Source: Pseudomonas sp. RSB 5.4
Lineage (GTDB): Bacteria; Pseudomonadota; Gammaproteobacteria; Pseudomonadales; Pseudomonadaceae
DNA: 64,000 bases
Assembly: GCF_037126175.1 (NCBI RefSeq)
Contig: NZ_CP146986.1
Location: forward strand, 3,500,501-3,564,500
Reading direction: 5' to 3'
Made by a program: the position numbers and the translations under genes. The notes below the pieces were generated by a model that saw nothing but the letters and a program-made list of their open reading frames with translations, searched no databases and was not told the origin of the DNA. Positions 53,285 to 63,319 of this stretch are shown here, piece after piece (position 1 is the first letter of the stretch; each line of letters starts with the position of its first letter).

Positions 53285-54598
53285 TCAGGAACAGGGCGCC
53301 ACGGATTGGCGTCCGACAGCGCTCATGCGCGAACCGAAATACGCTGCACTGACAATGCCGACAGCACCCATCACCGCACAGAACATCACGCAGATCCATG
53401 GGCTCCACGGCATCAGACCGATCAGCAACAGCGGGGTGATGCTCGCCCACGCGGCGTAGGCAATGTTGTAGGTGAAGGAGATGCCCGACACGCGAATCCG
53501 CGCCGGAAACAATCCGACCATCACCGACGGCACCGCGCCGACCACACCGCAGGCCAGACCGGCGATGGCGTATGCCAGGCCCACCCAGTTGCCGCCCGTG
53601 ATCAAGCAGCTGTAAAGCACGCCAACGCCCAATGGCAGCAGCAGGCTATACAGCATGACCGTGCGCCAGGCACCGATGCGATCGACCAGCAACCCGGCAA
53701 TCACACAGCCGATGTTGAGGAAGACAATGCCCAACGCGCTCAGGGCAAAGGTGTGACTGGCGCTCATGCCGAAGGTTTTCTGCATCATGGTCGGGGTGAT
53801 GACCACGAACACCACCACCGCCGACGTCAGCACGCAGGTCAGCAGCATCGCTGGCAACATTGCCAGACGATGCTCGCGCAGCACCGTGCGCAGCGGCAGT
53901 TCGACCCGCGCTTCACGCTGGGCTTCCATGGCCATGAACACCGGGGTTTCGCTCAACCAGCGGCGCAGGTACACGCCGATCACACCGAACACACCGCCGA
54001 GCAGGAACGGATAACGCCAGGCGTAATCGAGGATTTCTGCCGGGGTAAACACCTGCGCGAGGAACGTCGCGGTCAGCGCGCCGATCAAGTAACCGAAGGT
54101 CAGCCCGGCCTGCAAAAAGCCCAGCGCGTAACCGCGATGCCCGGCAGGCGCGTGCTCGGCGACGAACACCCAGGCGCTCGGCACTTCGCCGCCGACCGCC
54201 GCGCCTTGCAGGATGCGCAGCGCCAGCAACAGCAGCGGTGCGAAATAACCGATCTGGGCATAAGTCGGCATGATCCCGATCAGCAGGCACGGCAGCGCCA
54301 TCATCAGGATGCTCAGACTGAAAACCTTTTTCCGGCCCAGGCGATCGGCGAAATGCGCCATCAGAATACCGCCCAGCGGGCGCGCCAGATAACCGGTGAC
54401 GAAGATCCCGAAGCTTTGCAGCAGGCGCAGCCACTCGGGCATTTCCGGCGGGAAGAACAATTGGCTGAGGGTCAGGGCGAAGAACACGAAAATGATGAAA
54501 TCGTAGATCTCCAGCGCCCCGCCGAGGGCCGCAAGGCCGAGGGTCTTGTAGTCGGAACGGCTGAACGGCGCCGGTCGCGCTGTGGATTGGGCAGTCAT
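53285..54598 (-). CDS. MFS transporter, metabolite:H+ symporter (MHS) type
   Basis: 437 residues, twelve spans. The signature loop HFADRLGRKKVFSLSILMMALP and RPLGGILM, with GYALGFLQAGLTFGYLIGAL, match the MHS group (citrate, alpha-ketoglutarate, proline). Substrate not clear. Convergent with the GntP gene, six bases apart. Start at 54598 (MTAQSTARPAPF) chosen over 54637. Confidence 0.88.
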   Translation of the reverse strand: MTAQSTARPAPFSRSDYKTLGLAALGGALEIYDFIIFVFFALTLSQLFFPPEMPEWLRLLQSFGIFVTGYLARPLGGILMAHFADRLGRKKVFSLSILMMALPCLLIGIMPTYAQIGYFAPLLLLALRILQGAAVGGEVPSAWVFVAEHAPAGHRGYALGFLQAGLTFGYLIGALTATFLAQVFTPAEILDYAWRYPFLLGGVFGVIGVYLRRWLSETPVFMAMEAQREARVELPLRTVLREHRLAMLPAMLLTCVLTSAVVVFVVITPTMMQKTFGMSASHTFALSALGIVFLNIGCVIAGLLVDRIGAWRTVMLYSLLLPLGVGVLYSCLITGGNWVGLAYAIAGLACGVVGAVPSVMVGLFPARIRVSGISFTYNIAYAAWASITPLLLIGLMPWSPWICVMFCAVMGAVGIVSAAYFGSRMSAVGRQSVAPCS

Positions 54599-54910
54599 GG
54601 CAAAGAACTCTGGCAGGCAAAAAACCAAGGCGCCCATGGTCTACGCAAATCTGCCTGGGGACAACCCGTTAGACCATAGTCCCGGATGGGCAAAACCTGC
54701 TCACAAAATAGCGGCGGTTGATTTACTGTTGAGGCTTGTCTGCAGCCACAGTCCAGTGAAAACCTGTGGGAGCGGGCTTGCTCGCGAATGCGCTGTGCCA
54801 GCCAAATCAGTGTCGACTGACACACCGCATTCGCGAGCAAGCCCGCTCCCACCCAAAGCACTCAGCGTGCTGCAGACCTGAAAATAACCATAAAAATCGA
54901 GGTACTCCCT
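54599..54910. other. 312-base intergenic region with a REPIN
   Basis: Divergent promoters of the MHS and AtoE-like genes must lie here. Apart from the REPIN at 54766-54852 no operator or gene was seen. Confidence 0.6.
54766..54852. repeat. REPIN-type inverted repeat, GTGGGAGCGGGCTTGCTCGCG class
   Basis: GTGGGAGCGGGCTTGCTCGCG (from 54766) and CGCGAGCAAGCCCGCTCCCAC (to 54852) flank a GTCGAC-containing centre. Confidence 0.9.
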
Positions 54911-56329
54911 GTGGCCGTTGATATCGAAGATAGCCGCTCCGCGCGCTTTGCCTTGCGCTGTTCAAGCTTTGCCGAACGCTGGTTCCCCGACTCCTGGGTG
55001 TTCGCCGCACTGGCGGTGATCATTGTCGCGCTGGCCACTTTGGCCATGGGCGCCAAACCCACCGATGCCGCGATGGCCTTTGGCGACGGGTTCTGGAGCC
55101 TGATCCCGTTCACCATGCAAATGGCCTTCGTGGTGATTGGCGGCTACGTCGTCGCCAGTTCGCCCCCGGCGGTCAAGCTGATCGACAAACTGGCGCGCAT
55201 CCCGAAAAACGGCCGCTCTGCCGTGGCCTGGGTCGCGCTGATCTCGATGGTCGCCTCGCTGCTGAACTGGGGCCTGTCGCTGGTGTTCGGCGGTTTGCTG
55301 GTGCGCGCCCTCGCCCGCCGCACCGATCTGAAAATGGATTACCGCGCGGCCGGTGCGGCGGCGTATCTGGGCCTGGGCGCGGTCTGGGCGCTGGGCCTGT
55401 CCTCATCGGCGGCGCAGTTGCAGGCCAACCCGGCCAGCCTGCCGCCGGCGATCCTGTCGATCACCGGGGTGATTCCGTTCACCCAAACCATCTTCCTCTG
55501 GCAGTCCGGCGCCATGCTGCTGGCGCTGATCGTGATTTCGATCATCGTCGCCTACGCCACCGCACCCGGCCCGAACTCTGCGCGCGATGCCAAGGATTGT
55601 GGCATCGACCCGGCGTTCAACCTGCCACCGCTGCAACCGCGCACCCGGCCCGGCGAATGGCTGGAGCACAGTCCGCTGCTGATCATTCTGCTGGTGCTGC
55701 TGGCGGCCGGCTGGCTGTTCCACGAGTTTTCGAGCAAACCGGCGATCACCGCGATTTCCGGGCTCAATACCTATAACTTCCTGTTCATCATGCTCGGCGC
55801 CCTGCTGCACTGGCGGCCACGCAGCTTCCTCGATGCGGTGGCCCGGGCGGTGCCGACCACCACTGGCGTGCTGATCCAGTTCCCGCTGTACGGCTCGATC
55901 GCCGCGCTGCTGACCACGGTCAAAGGCGCCGACGCACAGACCTTGGCGCATCACATCTCGAGCTTCTTCGTCAGCATCGCCTCCCACGACACCTACGCGT
56001 TGCTGATGGGCGTGTACTCGGCGATTCTCGGCTTCTTCATCCCGTCCGGCGGCGGCAAGTGGATCATCGAAGCGCCGTACGTGATGCAAGTCGCCAACGA
56101 TCTCCAATACCACCTCGGCTGGGCGGTACAGATCTACAACGCCGCCGAAGCCTTGCCGAACCTGATCAACCCGTTCTACATGTTGCCGCTGCTGGGCGTG
56201 CTCGGCCTGAAGGCGCGCGACCTGATCGGCTTTTCGTTCGTGCAATTGCTGGTGCACACGCCGCTGGTGCTGTTCCTGCTGTGGGTGCTGGGCACGACAT
56301 TGGCGTATACGCCGCCGGTCATTCCTTGA
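54911..56329 (+). CDS. atoE: short-chain fatty acid transporter (AtoE family)
   Basis: 472 residues with about twelve spans; GTG start 54911 behind GAGGTA. Family marks include SFAERWFPDSWVFAALAVI at the N-terminus and GFFIPSGGGKWIIEAPYVM near residue 375. Imports short-chain fatty acids such as acetoacetate/butyrate. The usual atoDAB CoA-transferase genes are not adjacent, so the substrate route here is open. A weak terminator follows. Confidence 0.87.
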   Translation: MAVDIEDSRSARFALRCSSFAERWFPDSWVFAALAVIIVALATLAMGAKPTDAAMAFGDGFWSLIPFTMQMAFVVIGGYVVASSPPAVKLIDKLARIPKNGRSAVAWVALISMVASLLNWGLSLVFGGLLVRALARRTDLKMDYRAAGAAAYLGLGAVWALGLSSSAAQLQANPASLPPAILSITGVIPFTQTIFLWQSGAMLLALIVISIIVAYATAPGPNSARDAKDCGIDPAFNLPPLQPRTRPGEWLEHSPLLIILLVLLAAGWLFHEFSSKPAITAISGLNTYNFLFIMLGALLHWRPRSFLDAVARAVPTTTGVLIQFPLYGSIAALLTTVKGADAQTLAHHISSFFVSIASHDTYALLMGVYSAILGFFIPSGGGKWIIEAPYVMQVANDLQYHLGWAVQIYNAAEALPNLINPFYMLPLLGVLGLKARDLIGFSFVQLLVHTPLVLFLLWVLGTTLAYTPPVIP

Positions 56330-56335
56330 GTCAGT

Positions 56336-56373
56336 GCGGGGCGCGGTCAATCGGCCGACGCCCCGCCTTTCCC
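56336..56373 (+). terminator. weak terminator after the AtoE-like gene
   Basis: GCGGGGCG (56336-56343) pairs with CGCCCCGC (56359-56366); the loop is long and only three T follow. Confidence 0.55.
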
Positions 56374-56528
56374 TTCCTGACAGCGCTGCGTCGAGGCCGA
56401 CATGGCTTTCTGTCGCAAATAATGGCTCAGCGCCATCATCGTCCTTTACCGCATCACCGCCTCGGTAATATCCTTGCGCGCCGAAAATATGTTTCATTTT
56501 TTTGCCAAGCGCCAAGGGAGTTGTTGCA

Positions 56529-58226
56529 ATGATCGTAGGGATTGACCTGGGAACCACCAACAGCCTCGTCGCCGTCTGGCGTGGCGAATCCTCCGAATTG
56601 GTGCCCAATGCCCTCGGTCAGTTCCTGACACCGAGCGTGGTGGGGCTGGATGATCAGGGACGGATTCTGGTCGGCCAGGCTGCGCGCGAACGTCTGCACA
56701 CCCATCCGCGCCTGACGGCGTCGCTGTTCAAGCGTCACATGGGCAGCGCCACAGAAGTCTATCTGGCAGACAAAGCGTTTCGTCCGGAAGAATTGTCGGC
56801 ACTGGTGCTCAAAAGTCTGAAAGAAGACGTCGAACGGGCTTATGGCGAAACCGTCACTGAAGCGGTGATTAGCGTCCCGGCCTACTTCAGCGACGCCCAG
56901 CGCAAAGCCACACGGATCGCCGGCGAACTGGCCGGGCTGAAAGTCGAGAAGCTGATCAACGAACCGACTGCCGCCGCCCTCGCTTATGGGCTGCACCAAC
57001 GCGACAAGGAAACCTCGTTCCTGGTGTTCGACCTCGGGGGCGGCACGTTCGACGTGTCGATTCTGGAGTTGTTCGAAGGGGTGATGGAGGTCCGCGCCAG
57101 CGCCGGCGACAATTTCCTCGGTGGTGAAGACTTCGACAGCGTACTGCTGGAACACTTTATCGACCAGCACCGCTCGGTCGCCGACTTCCCTGACCGCAAC
57201 AGCGTTATCCAGCCCCTGCGCCGCGAGGCTGAGCGTGTGCGCAAGGCTCTGGGTCAGGACAGCAGCGCCGAATTCCGGCTGCAACTGGGTGACCGCCACT
57301 GGACCCACACCATCACCCAGCAAGAATTGGCGACGCTTTACATGCCACTGCTCGAGCGCCTGCGCGCGCCGATCGAACGGGCTCTGCGCGACGCACGCAT
57401 CCGGGTCAGCGACCTCGATGAGATTCTGCTGGTCGGCGGTACTACCCGGATGCCGCTGGTGCGCAAACTTGCCGCCGGGTTGTTCGGCCGTTTTCCGTCG
57501 ATCACCCTCGATCCGGATCAAGTGGTGGCGCAAGGCGCAGCCATTCAGGCAGCACTCAAGGCCCGCTCGGCCGCACTTGAAGAAGTGGTGCTGACCGACG
57601 TCTGCTCCTACACCCTGGGCATCGAGACCTCGACTCAGGTCGGGCGCAATTATGAGGCCGGACACTACCTGCCGATCATCGAGCGCAACAGCATCGTCCC
57701 GGTCAGCCGGGTCAAGACCGTGTACACCTTGCAGGACAATCAGGAGCAGGTGGTTGTGCGGATTTTCCAGGGCGAAAGCCGTCTGGTCAAAGACAACGTC
57801 GCGCTTGGCGAACTGGCGATCAAGGTGCCGAAACGCAAGGCCGGCGAAGTGTCCCTCGATGTGCGTTTCACCTATGACAACAACGGCCTGCTGGAGGCCC
57901 AGGTGAATATTCCGCTGACCGGGCAACAGCATTCGCTGGTCATCGAAAACAACCCCGGCGTGCTCACGCCTGAAGAGATTCAGCAACGCTTGCAGAACCT
58001 CGCTCAGCTCAAGATTCATCCGCGCGAGCAACAGGTCAACACGCTGCTCAGTGCCCGTCTCGAACGGCTCTACCAGGAAAGCCTGGGCGACCTGCGCGAT
58101 CAGATTGGCCATTGGGCCAAGCAATTCCAGATCGCGCTCGACTCGCAGGACGAGCGCCAGATTCGTGAAGTGCGCACCGAGCTGAGCAGGCACCTGAGCG
58201 AACTTGATCGCACGCCGTGGCAATAA
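56529..58226 (+). CDS. hscC: Hsp70-family chaperone, HscC-like
   Basis: 565 residues, shorter than DnaK because the C-terminal lid is trimmed. ATPase marks: [14 protein letters not shown] at 4-17, [10 protein letters not shown] near 175, and [15 protein letters not shown] near 310; substrate-binding beta domain and a reduced helical lid follow. ATG 56529 gives MIVGIDLG. Twelve bases later starts a gene for a J-domain-like membrane protein, the same pairing as HscC with DjlB/DjlC in E. coli. Clients unknown. Confidence 0.92.
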   Translation: MIVGIDLGTTNSLVAVWRGESSELVPNALGQFLTPSVVGLDDQGRILVGQAARERLHTHPRLTASLFKRHMGSATEVYLADKAFRPEELSALVLKSLKEDVERAYGETVTEAVISVPAYFSDAQRKATRIAGELAGLKVEKLINEPTAAALAYGLHQRDKETSFLVFDLGGGTFDVSILELFEGVMEVRASAGDNFLGGEDFDSVLLEHFIDQHRSVADFPDRNSVIQPLRREAERVRKALGQDSSAEFRLQLGDRHWTHTITQQELATLYMPLLERLRAPIERALRDARIRVSDLDEILLVGGTTRMPLVRKLAAGLFGRFPSITLDPDQVVAQGAAIQAALKARSAALEEVVLTDVCSYTLGIETSTQVGRNYEAGHYLPIIERNSIVPVSRVKTVYTLQDNQEQVVVRIFQGESRLVKDNVALGELAIKVPKRKAGEVSLDVRFTYDNNGLLEAQVNIPLTGQQHSLVIENNPGVLTPEEIQQRLQNLAQLKIHPREQQVNTLLSARLERLYQESLGDLRDQIGHWAKQFQIALDSQDERQIREVRTELSRHLSELDRTPWQ

Positions 58227-58238
58227 GGGAGCGCTGAC

Positions 58239-59972
58239 ATGGATTGCTGGTCCTTCCTGCATTTGCCCGATGACGCTGACGTCCGCGATATCAAGCGCAG
58301 TTATGCACGCCTGCTGAAAACCTTCAGGCCCGATGAAGATCCCGAAGGCTTCCAGCGCTTGCGCGAAGCCTACGAACGCGCGCTGGCGATTGCCCAATGG
58401 CGCCTGGAAAACGCCGAACAGGAAGACGAGCAGGACGCCGACGTCGCTGTCGCCACGGCGTCCAGCGCGTTTGCTGCGTTGGCGCTCGATAATGCGCTGG
58501 CCAACAGCTCCCGCCAGACGCAAAACCAGGCGTGGGATTTCGCCACTCTGGAGGTTTCGCCCGTCATTCCGGCAGCCCCGGAGCCGTTTGTGCCGCCATC
58601 GAAGGACGACGCCCTGCTTGTCGAGCCGCTGGCGGCGGACGCGGGCGCCAACGCGGAGGGTCTTGAAACGCACGCCGCATGGCAGTTGCTTGAAGATCTG
58701 TCGCCCGACAACCTCAGCGAGCGCTGGGAGCAGGCGCAACAACAAGGCTGCGCCAAGGCATTCGAAAGGCTGTTGCTGCAATTATGTTTTGAGCATCCAC
58801 AACTGCGCGGCCCGGTACTGCACTGGGCCGTCGAGCAGTTGGGATGGCTGGGCCCCTGGCAAGAAGTGCTGATGAACGATCGCCAGCGCGACATGCTCGC
58901 CGAGAGCCTGATGTCCGACTATCGAAACGCCTTGCAGGCGCTGCTCGAAAGCCAGAGCGAGCGCGAATTCCTCAACTTGCTCAAACACTACAGCGGCCAG
59001 CCGTGGCTCCAGGTATTCGATCGCCGCGAGCAATGGCAACAAAATCTGCTGCATCTGCTCAATGAACATGAGTGGAGCGTGCCGCTGTTCGACCGTATCG
59101 GCCAATTGTTCGGCTGGGATCACACCAAAGGTCTGCACCCGCAACCGGACTGGCTTTGGGAAAAATTGATCGAACGCTGCAATCAGGAAAGTTTCTACGA
59201 CAACCTGCGGGCCAAGGCTGAAAGCGATCGTACGTGGGCGGCCGATGTGCAGGCAGCGCATCTGTTGATCAACCCGCTCAAACCGATGCAGCAGAAGAAG
59301 ATCATCGACGGCTTTGGTCAGAATGAATGGCAGGCGTGCCACGATCTGTCGGAAAAGCTCAAATGGCGCTTCCCGGAGCTGCTCGCGCGATTGCCCTACG
59401 CCGACGTTTTTTACTGGCGGCGGTTTTTGCCACGGCCCATCGCCGACGAAACCTGGGTGCGGGTCTGGACGGCCATTGCCTTGGCGCTGTTCCTGTTCTA
59501 TCTGGCTTCGCCACAAAAAGATGCGGCAACCCTGGCCTTCATTCCGCTGGGGTTAGCGTGTGTGCCGGTGTGGTTTTTTCGTTTTGCGCTGAGTTGGTGG
59601 GTGGTGCTGACGTCTCACGTGATCGTTGCGGATCTTTGGCTCACCGAAGGGCTGATTCCGCGCCGATGGAACCCTGACACCCGCTGGCTGGTAATACGCC
59701 ACGGGCTACCGCAGGTGGTCATGGTGCTGCTGTTTTCGCTGCTGCTCGGGCCACTGGGCGCGCTCACTTACGTGGGCGTGATCCTGATCGGACTGGTGCA
59801 CAAACGACGAATCGGCTCGCTCGACCCGCAGCTGAGCAATAACCACCCCTGGCTGACCGCGCTGCACTGGGCGCACTTCAGTCCGCTGCAACTGCTGTTT
59901 CTGGTGGTGATGACCGCGATAACGGCGGCCAGCAGGCTCGGCTATTCCTTGCACTCGCTGATGCCCGGCTAG
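58239..59972 (+). CDS. membrane-anchored J-domain-like protein (DjlB/DjlC type)
   Basis: 577 residues. The first 50 residues resemble a J domain (IKRSYARLLKTF, then LREAYERAL), but the HPD tripeptide needed to stimulate Hsp70 reads RPD (residues 30-32). A long Glu/Gln-rich helical region follows and four hydrophobic spans lie in the last third (about 403-575). Likely partner of the HscC-like chaperone encoded 12 bases upstream; GGGAG precedes ATG 58239. Whether RPD supports ATPase stimulation is unknown. Confidence 0.8.
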   Translation: MDCWSFLHLPDDADVRDIKRSYARLLKTFRPDEDPEGFQRLREAYERALAIAQWRLENAEQEDEQDADVAVATASSAFAALALDNALANSSRQTQNQAWDFATLEVSPVIPAAPEPFVPPSKDDALLVEPLAADAGANAEGLETHAAWQLLEDLSPDNLSERWEQAQQQGCAKAFERLLLQLCFEHPQLRGPVLHWAVEQLGWLGPWQEVLMNDRQRDMLAESLMSDYRNALQALLESQSEREFLNLLKHYSGQPWLQVFDRREQWQQNLLHLLNEHEWSVPLFDRIGQLFGWDHTKGLHPQPDWLWEKLIERCNQESFYDNLRAKAESDRTWAADVQAAHLLINPLKPMQQKKIIDGFGQNEWQACHDLSEKLKWRFPELLARLPYADVFYWRRFLPRPIADETWVRVWTAIALALFLFYLASPQKDAATLAFIPLGLACVPVWFFRFALSWWVVLTSHVIVADLWLTEGLIPRRWNPDTRWLVIRHGLPQVVMVLLFSLLLGPLGALTYVGVILIGLVHKRRIGSLDPQLSNNHPWLTALHWAHFSPLQLLFLVVMTAITAASRLGYSLHSLMPG

Positions 59973-60018
59973 AACAGCAGCCAGCTTGCGTTGCGCCTGT
60001 TGTAATCGAGTGAATCGT

Positions 60019-60046
60019 TGTGGGAGCCGACCTGGTCGCTCCCACA
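60019..60046. repeat. solo REP palindrome
   Basis: TGTGGGAGC...GCTCCCACA, a 28-base near-perfect palindrome with outer arms like the main repeat class but no second copy. Confidence 0.7.
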
Positions 60047-60067
60047 TTTGTTTTGCTGCACCTGAAA

Positions 60068-60085
60068 GTGTCACCCAACTGTCAC
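60068..60085 (+). promoter_or_regulatory. Pho box upstream of the acid phosphatase
   Basis: GTGTCAC, four bases, CTGTCAC: two 7-mers 11 bases apart, as in the PhoB consensus CTGTCAT-N4-CTGTCAT (two mismatches in the first, one in the second). A possible -10 TAGCGT is at 60096-60101, about ten bases on, the usual spacing for PhoB-activated promoters. Confidence 0.7.
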
Positions 60086-60145
60086 ATTGCCTTGCTAGCG
60101 TCCGCCCGAAACAAACTGAAACAATTAAGCAGAACGGGCTGACAG

Positions 60146-61840
60146 ATGAAAGACGAGACAGACGGCACTGACGCACCTGAATCCGACAACCCCACCGACA
60201 CCAGTCGCCGCCGCTTTCTCGGCGGTGTCGCCGTCCTCGGCGTGGGCGCGACCCTGGCCGGCTGCGGCAACGCCAGCGATCAACCGGGTAAACCAGTCGA
60301 GCGCCCGCTGACCCCGACCGAGCTGGACAAGGCCCTGCGCGATCAGGTGAAAACCGTGGTGGTGATCTACGCCGAGAACCGCAGCTTCAACAACCTGTTC
60401 GGTGATTTCCCCGGTGTCGAGAAACCGCTGTCGGCGCTCAAGCCTGCCGATTACCAGCAACGTGACCGCGACGGCAGCCTGCTGCAGACGCTGCCGCCAG
60501 TCTGGGGTGGCGTGCTGCAGATCGGCCCGCAAACGCTTGATGGCGTGACCTACCCCAGCGCCACGCAGTTTCAGGAAAACCTGCCCAACGCGCCTTTCGC
60601 CCTCAAGGGCCCGAATGCCGAAGACTTGCCGTTCGGTCTGGTGACCCGCGATTTGTGGCACGTGTTCTATCAGAACCAGATGCAGATCAATGGCGGCAAG
60701 AACGATGGTTTTGTCGCCTGGGCCGATTCCGGTGGTTTGACCATGGGGCACTACGCCCAGAGCCGCTACTCGCTGCGCCTGTGGGATGTGGCGCAGGAAT
60801 TCGTGCTGTGCGACAACTTCTTCCAGGGTGCCTTCGGCGGCTCGTTCCTCAACCACCAGTACCTGATCAGCGCCACCGCGCCGTTCTATCCGGACGTCGC
60901 CAATTCGGTGGCCAAGTCACAGATTGCCGCCCTGCAAAGCGATGATCCGACTGACCCGCGCCTCAAGCCACTGGAACAGTCACCCGCCAGCGCCATGACC
61001 GGCCCGCCGCAGTTCGGCCCGAGTGCGCTGACCCCGGACGGCTTCGGCGTCAACACTCTCGCTCCGCCGTACTGGCCGACGTGGATTCGCGACCCGGAAC
61101 GTCCGGAATATTCCAAGGCCGATCTGCCCAACGTAATGGTGCCGCAGACCCACGAGCACATTGGCGACAAGCTGTCGAAGAATAACGTCGACTGGGCCTG
61201 GTACGCCGGCGCCTGGCAGGCGACGCTGGAGCAGTACAAGGATTCGGGCGGCATTCCGAAGATCCCCAACTTCCAGTATCACCACCAGCCGTTCAACTAC
61301 TTCAAGCAGCAAGGCCCGGAAAACCCGCAAGAGCGCAACAAACGCCTGCGCGATGCCGGCCTGGGCGATGAATCAAGCACCAACAAGTTCTTCGCCGATG
61401 CCGAGGCCGGCAAGTTGCCGGCGGTGACGTTCTACAAGCCCCAGGGCAACCTGAACATGCACGCCGGTTATGCCGACGTCGCCTCCGGTGACCGGCACAT
61501 CGTGCGCGCCCTGAAGGTGCTGCGCGAAAGCCCGCAGTGGAAAAACATGGTGGTGATCGTCACCGTCGATGAAAACGGCGGCTGGTGGGACCACGTGGCA
61601 CCACCCAAGGGTGATCGCTGGGGCCCGGGGTCGCGGGTGCCGGCGCTGGTGGTATCGCCATTCGCCCGCAAAGGCACGGTGGATCACACGGTCTACGACA
61701 CGGCGTCGATCCTGCGCCTGATCACCCGAGTGTTCCAACTGGAAACCCTCGACGGCCTCAAGCAGCGCGATGAAGCGATGATCGCTCGCGGCCAGAAACC
61801 CATGGGCGATCTGACCAACGCCCTGCATTTTCAGGTCTGA
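60146..61840 (+). CDS. acid phosphatase / phospholipase C-like phosphoesterase with Tat signal
   Basis: 564 residues. N-terminal twin-arginine motif RRRFLGG (residues 21-27) then a hydrophobic core ending in LAGC (37-40), so Tat export with possible lipid anchoring. Catalytic AENRSFNNLFG near residue 76 and VTVDENGGWWDHV near 470 match the phosphoesterase family of AcpA and PLC. Releases phosphate from phosphoesters in the periplasm. A Pho box precedes it, pointing to phosphate-starvation control. Gene ending is followed after 120 bases by a secreted protein gene. Confidence 0.88.
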   Translation: MKDETDGTDAPESDNPTDTSRRRFLGGVAVLGVGATLAGCGNASDQPGKPVERPLTPTELDKALRDQVKTVVVIYAENRSFNNLFGDFPGVEKPLSALKPADYQQRDRDGSLLQTLPPVWGGVLQIGPQTLDGVTYPSATQFQENLPNAPFALKGPNAEDLPFGLVTRDLWHVFYQNQMQINGGKNDGFVAWADSGGLTMGHYAQSRYSLRLWDVAQEFVLCDNFFQGAFGGSFLNHQYLISATAPFYPDVANSVAKSQIAALQSDDPTDPRLKPLEQSPASAMTGPPQFGPSALTPDGFGVNTLAPPYWPTWIRDPERPEYSKADLPNVMVPQTHEHIGDKLSKNNVDWAWYAGAWQATLEQYKDSGGIPKIPNFQYHHQPFNYFKQQGPENPQERNKRLRDAGLGDESSTNKFFADAEAGKLPAVTFYKPQGNLNMHAGYADVASGDRHIVRALKVLRESPQWKNMVVIVTVDENGGWWDHVAPPKGDRWGPGSRVPALVVSPFARKGTVDHTVYDTASILRLITRVFQLETLDGLKQRDEAMIARGQKPMGDLTNALHFQV

Positions 61841-61960
61841 AAAATGAGTTCTGCGGGCTGACGCAAAAATCCGTGAATGACGGCTTCTCTGTGCAACACG
61901 GCTGATCCACTATGAAGCGCCCCGAAACCCCGGGGAACCCACGCTGAAAAGGATCTGAGC

Positions 61961-63142
61961 ATGTTCAAACTCGCAGGTTTTACCCCCGCAGTTCTTACCC
62001 TCGCCGCGCTCACCCTGAGCGCGGCTGCCCACGCCGATGTCGACCTGAAGCTGGGCAGCACCGAGCGCGTCACTCGCCTCTTCGCCTACCCCAACAACTG
62101 CAGTGTGATCTGCTATCGCAACTGGTCGCTGGAGCAGACCGTCGCCCATTACCTGAGCCAGAGCGTGCAGCGCGATGGCTACACAAACGCCAAAGTCCTG
62201 GTGAAGAACGATAACGGGCAGATTTACGCCGAGATCAGCGGCGTCCCCGAAGGCTACGACAAACCGCTGTCGGCGCTGCTGGATGCCGGTGACCTGGCCT
62301 ATACTGGCGCCAGCAAGCTCAATGCCGATGGCAAATGGGCGTACAGCTGGTATCTGTTCCTGCCGCTGGGCATGGCCCTGGAAAACCGCAAGAGCGTCGA
62401 ACTGCTGCACTTCCCGCCGGATTACTCGCTGACCCAGGCCCAGGATTATCTGCGCTCGAACACCACCGATCGCTGGGCCACCCTGCTGACCGTCAACGGC
62501 ATCCCGACCGACCAGACGCCGGCCTATCAGACCATCATCGACATTGCGCCAATCGCCGCGCCATCCAACGCCGGCAGTGATCTGGAAGGCGTCTACGACT
62601 ACTTCAAGGACTACCAGACCACGCTGGTCAAGCAGTTCAGCCAGACCGCCGCCGGCACCACTCTGCCGATGGTCGCCTTCGGTGCGCCGGTGCGTAACTG
62701 GATCAAGCAGCAATACGGTCCGACCGTGGCCGTATTGGGTCTGGCGACCATCAGCCCGAGCGCAGGGGTGAACGTGCCGGTGCTGGGTTCGAACCATCCG
62801 AGCTACATCTGGTACGCCGCCGACCCGGCCAGCTACGACGGCGATGAGGCGAAAGCCGATGCCGCCGGTTTGAAGGTCATGGGTCAGGACTTGAGCGCCG
62901 CTTGCTGGCAAGCCGGAATGGGCAGCAAACCCGGTACCGATGCGAAAACCCTGCTCGAAAGCTGCAAGCAGACCTGGCAAGTAACGCAGAAGGTCAAAAC
63001 CTGTGAGCTGTTCTACACCTCGATCCGCAACCTGAGCCCGGCAGATGCTGCCGCCAAGTGTTCGACCACGCCGATCAAGGCGCAGTTGCAGCAGCTGCAG
63101 GGCGCATTGCCGGATACCGCCGTACCCGCGCCGCATCTTTGA
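61961..63142 (+). CDS. secreted hypothetical protein downstream of the phosphatase
   Basis: 393 residues. Sec signal peptide ends AHA about residue 25, giving a periplasmic or exported mature form of about 368 residues with six or more Cys residues, some likely to form disulfides. I do not recognise a domain. Codon use is native. It follows the Pho-box-controlled phosphatase in the same direction (120-base gap, GGATCTGAGC before ATG), so it may be part of the same phosphate-starvation response; this is inferred. Confidence 0.75.
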   Translation: MFKLAGFTPAVLTLAALTLSAAAHADVDLKLGSTERVTRLFAYPNNCSVICYRNWSLEQTVAHYLSQSVQRDGYTNAKVLVKNDNGQIYAEISGVPEGYDKPLSALLDAGDLAYTGASKLNADGKWAYSWYLFLPLGMALENRKSVELLHFPPDYSLTQAQDYLRSNTTDRWATLLTVNGIPTDQTPAYQTIIDIAPIAAPSNAGSDLEGVYDYFKDYQTTLVKQFSQTAAGTTLPMVAFGAPVRNWIKQQYGPTVAVLGLATISPSAGVNVPVLGSNHPSYIWYAADPASYDGDEAKADAAGLKVMGQDLSAACWQAGMGSKPGTDAKTLLESCKQTWQVTQKVKTCELFYTSIRNLSPADAAAKCSTTPIKAQLQQLQGALPDTAVPAPHL

Positions 63143-63200
63143 TTCGCGGAAATTGCTTCCTGTGTCAGTCAACGCTGACGCGGGAAGCAGCCAATCACGC

Positions 63201-63216
63201 CTGTCAGATCTGACAG
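63201..63216. promoter_or_regulatory. perfect palindrome with LexA-like CTGT-N8-ACAG spacing
   Basis: CTGTCAGATCTGACAG, 16-base perfect palindrome, 104 bases before the SET-domain gene. The outer CTGT...ACAG and the N8 spacing match SOS boxes, but the centre is not AT-rich, so the match is only partial. A hairpin (63155-63189) and two more small palindromes (63244-63255, 63268-63282) lie close by. Confidence 0.4.
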
Positions 63217-63319
63217 TAGACGGTTGGAGTGATAAAGCGGAACATTGGATCCAAACATGTTGCAGCGCTGACAGGACGTCAGACCAGGGAAGTCGCAGCA
63301 TTTGCCGACAGGGATTGTT

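Noticed and set aside
53306..54679. A 457-codon plus-strand frame rich in His, Gln, Arg and Asp
   Set aside because: Antisense to the MHS transporter; composition is that of reversed membrane-protein codons.
56454..58781. A 775-codon minus-strand frame
   Set aside because: Antisense to the HscC gene and the start of the J-protein gene; no family resemblance and no ribosome site.
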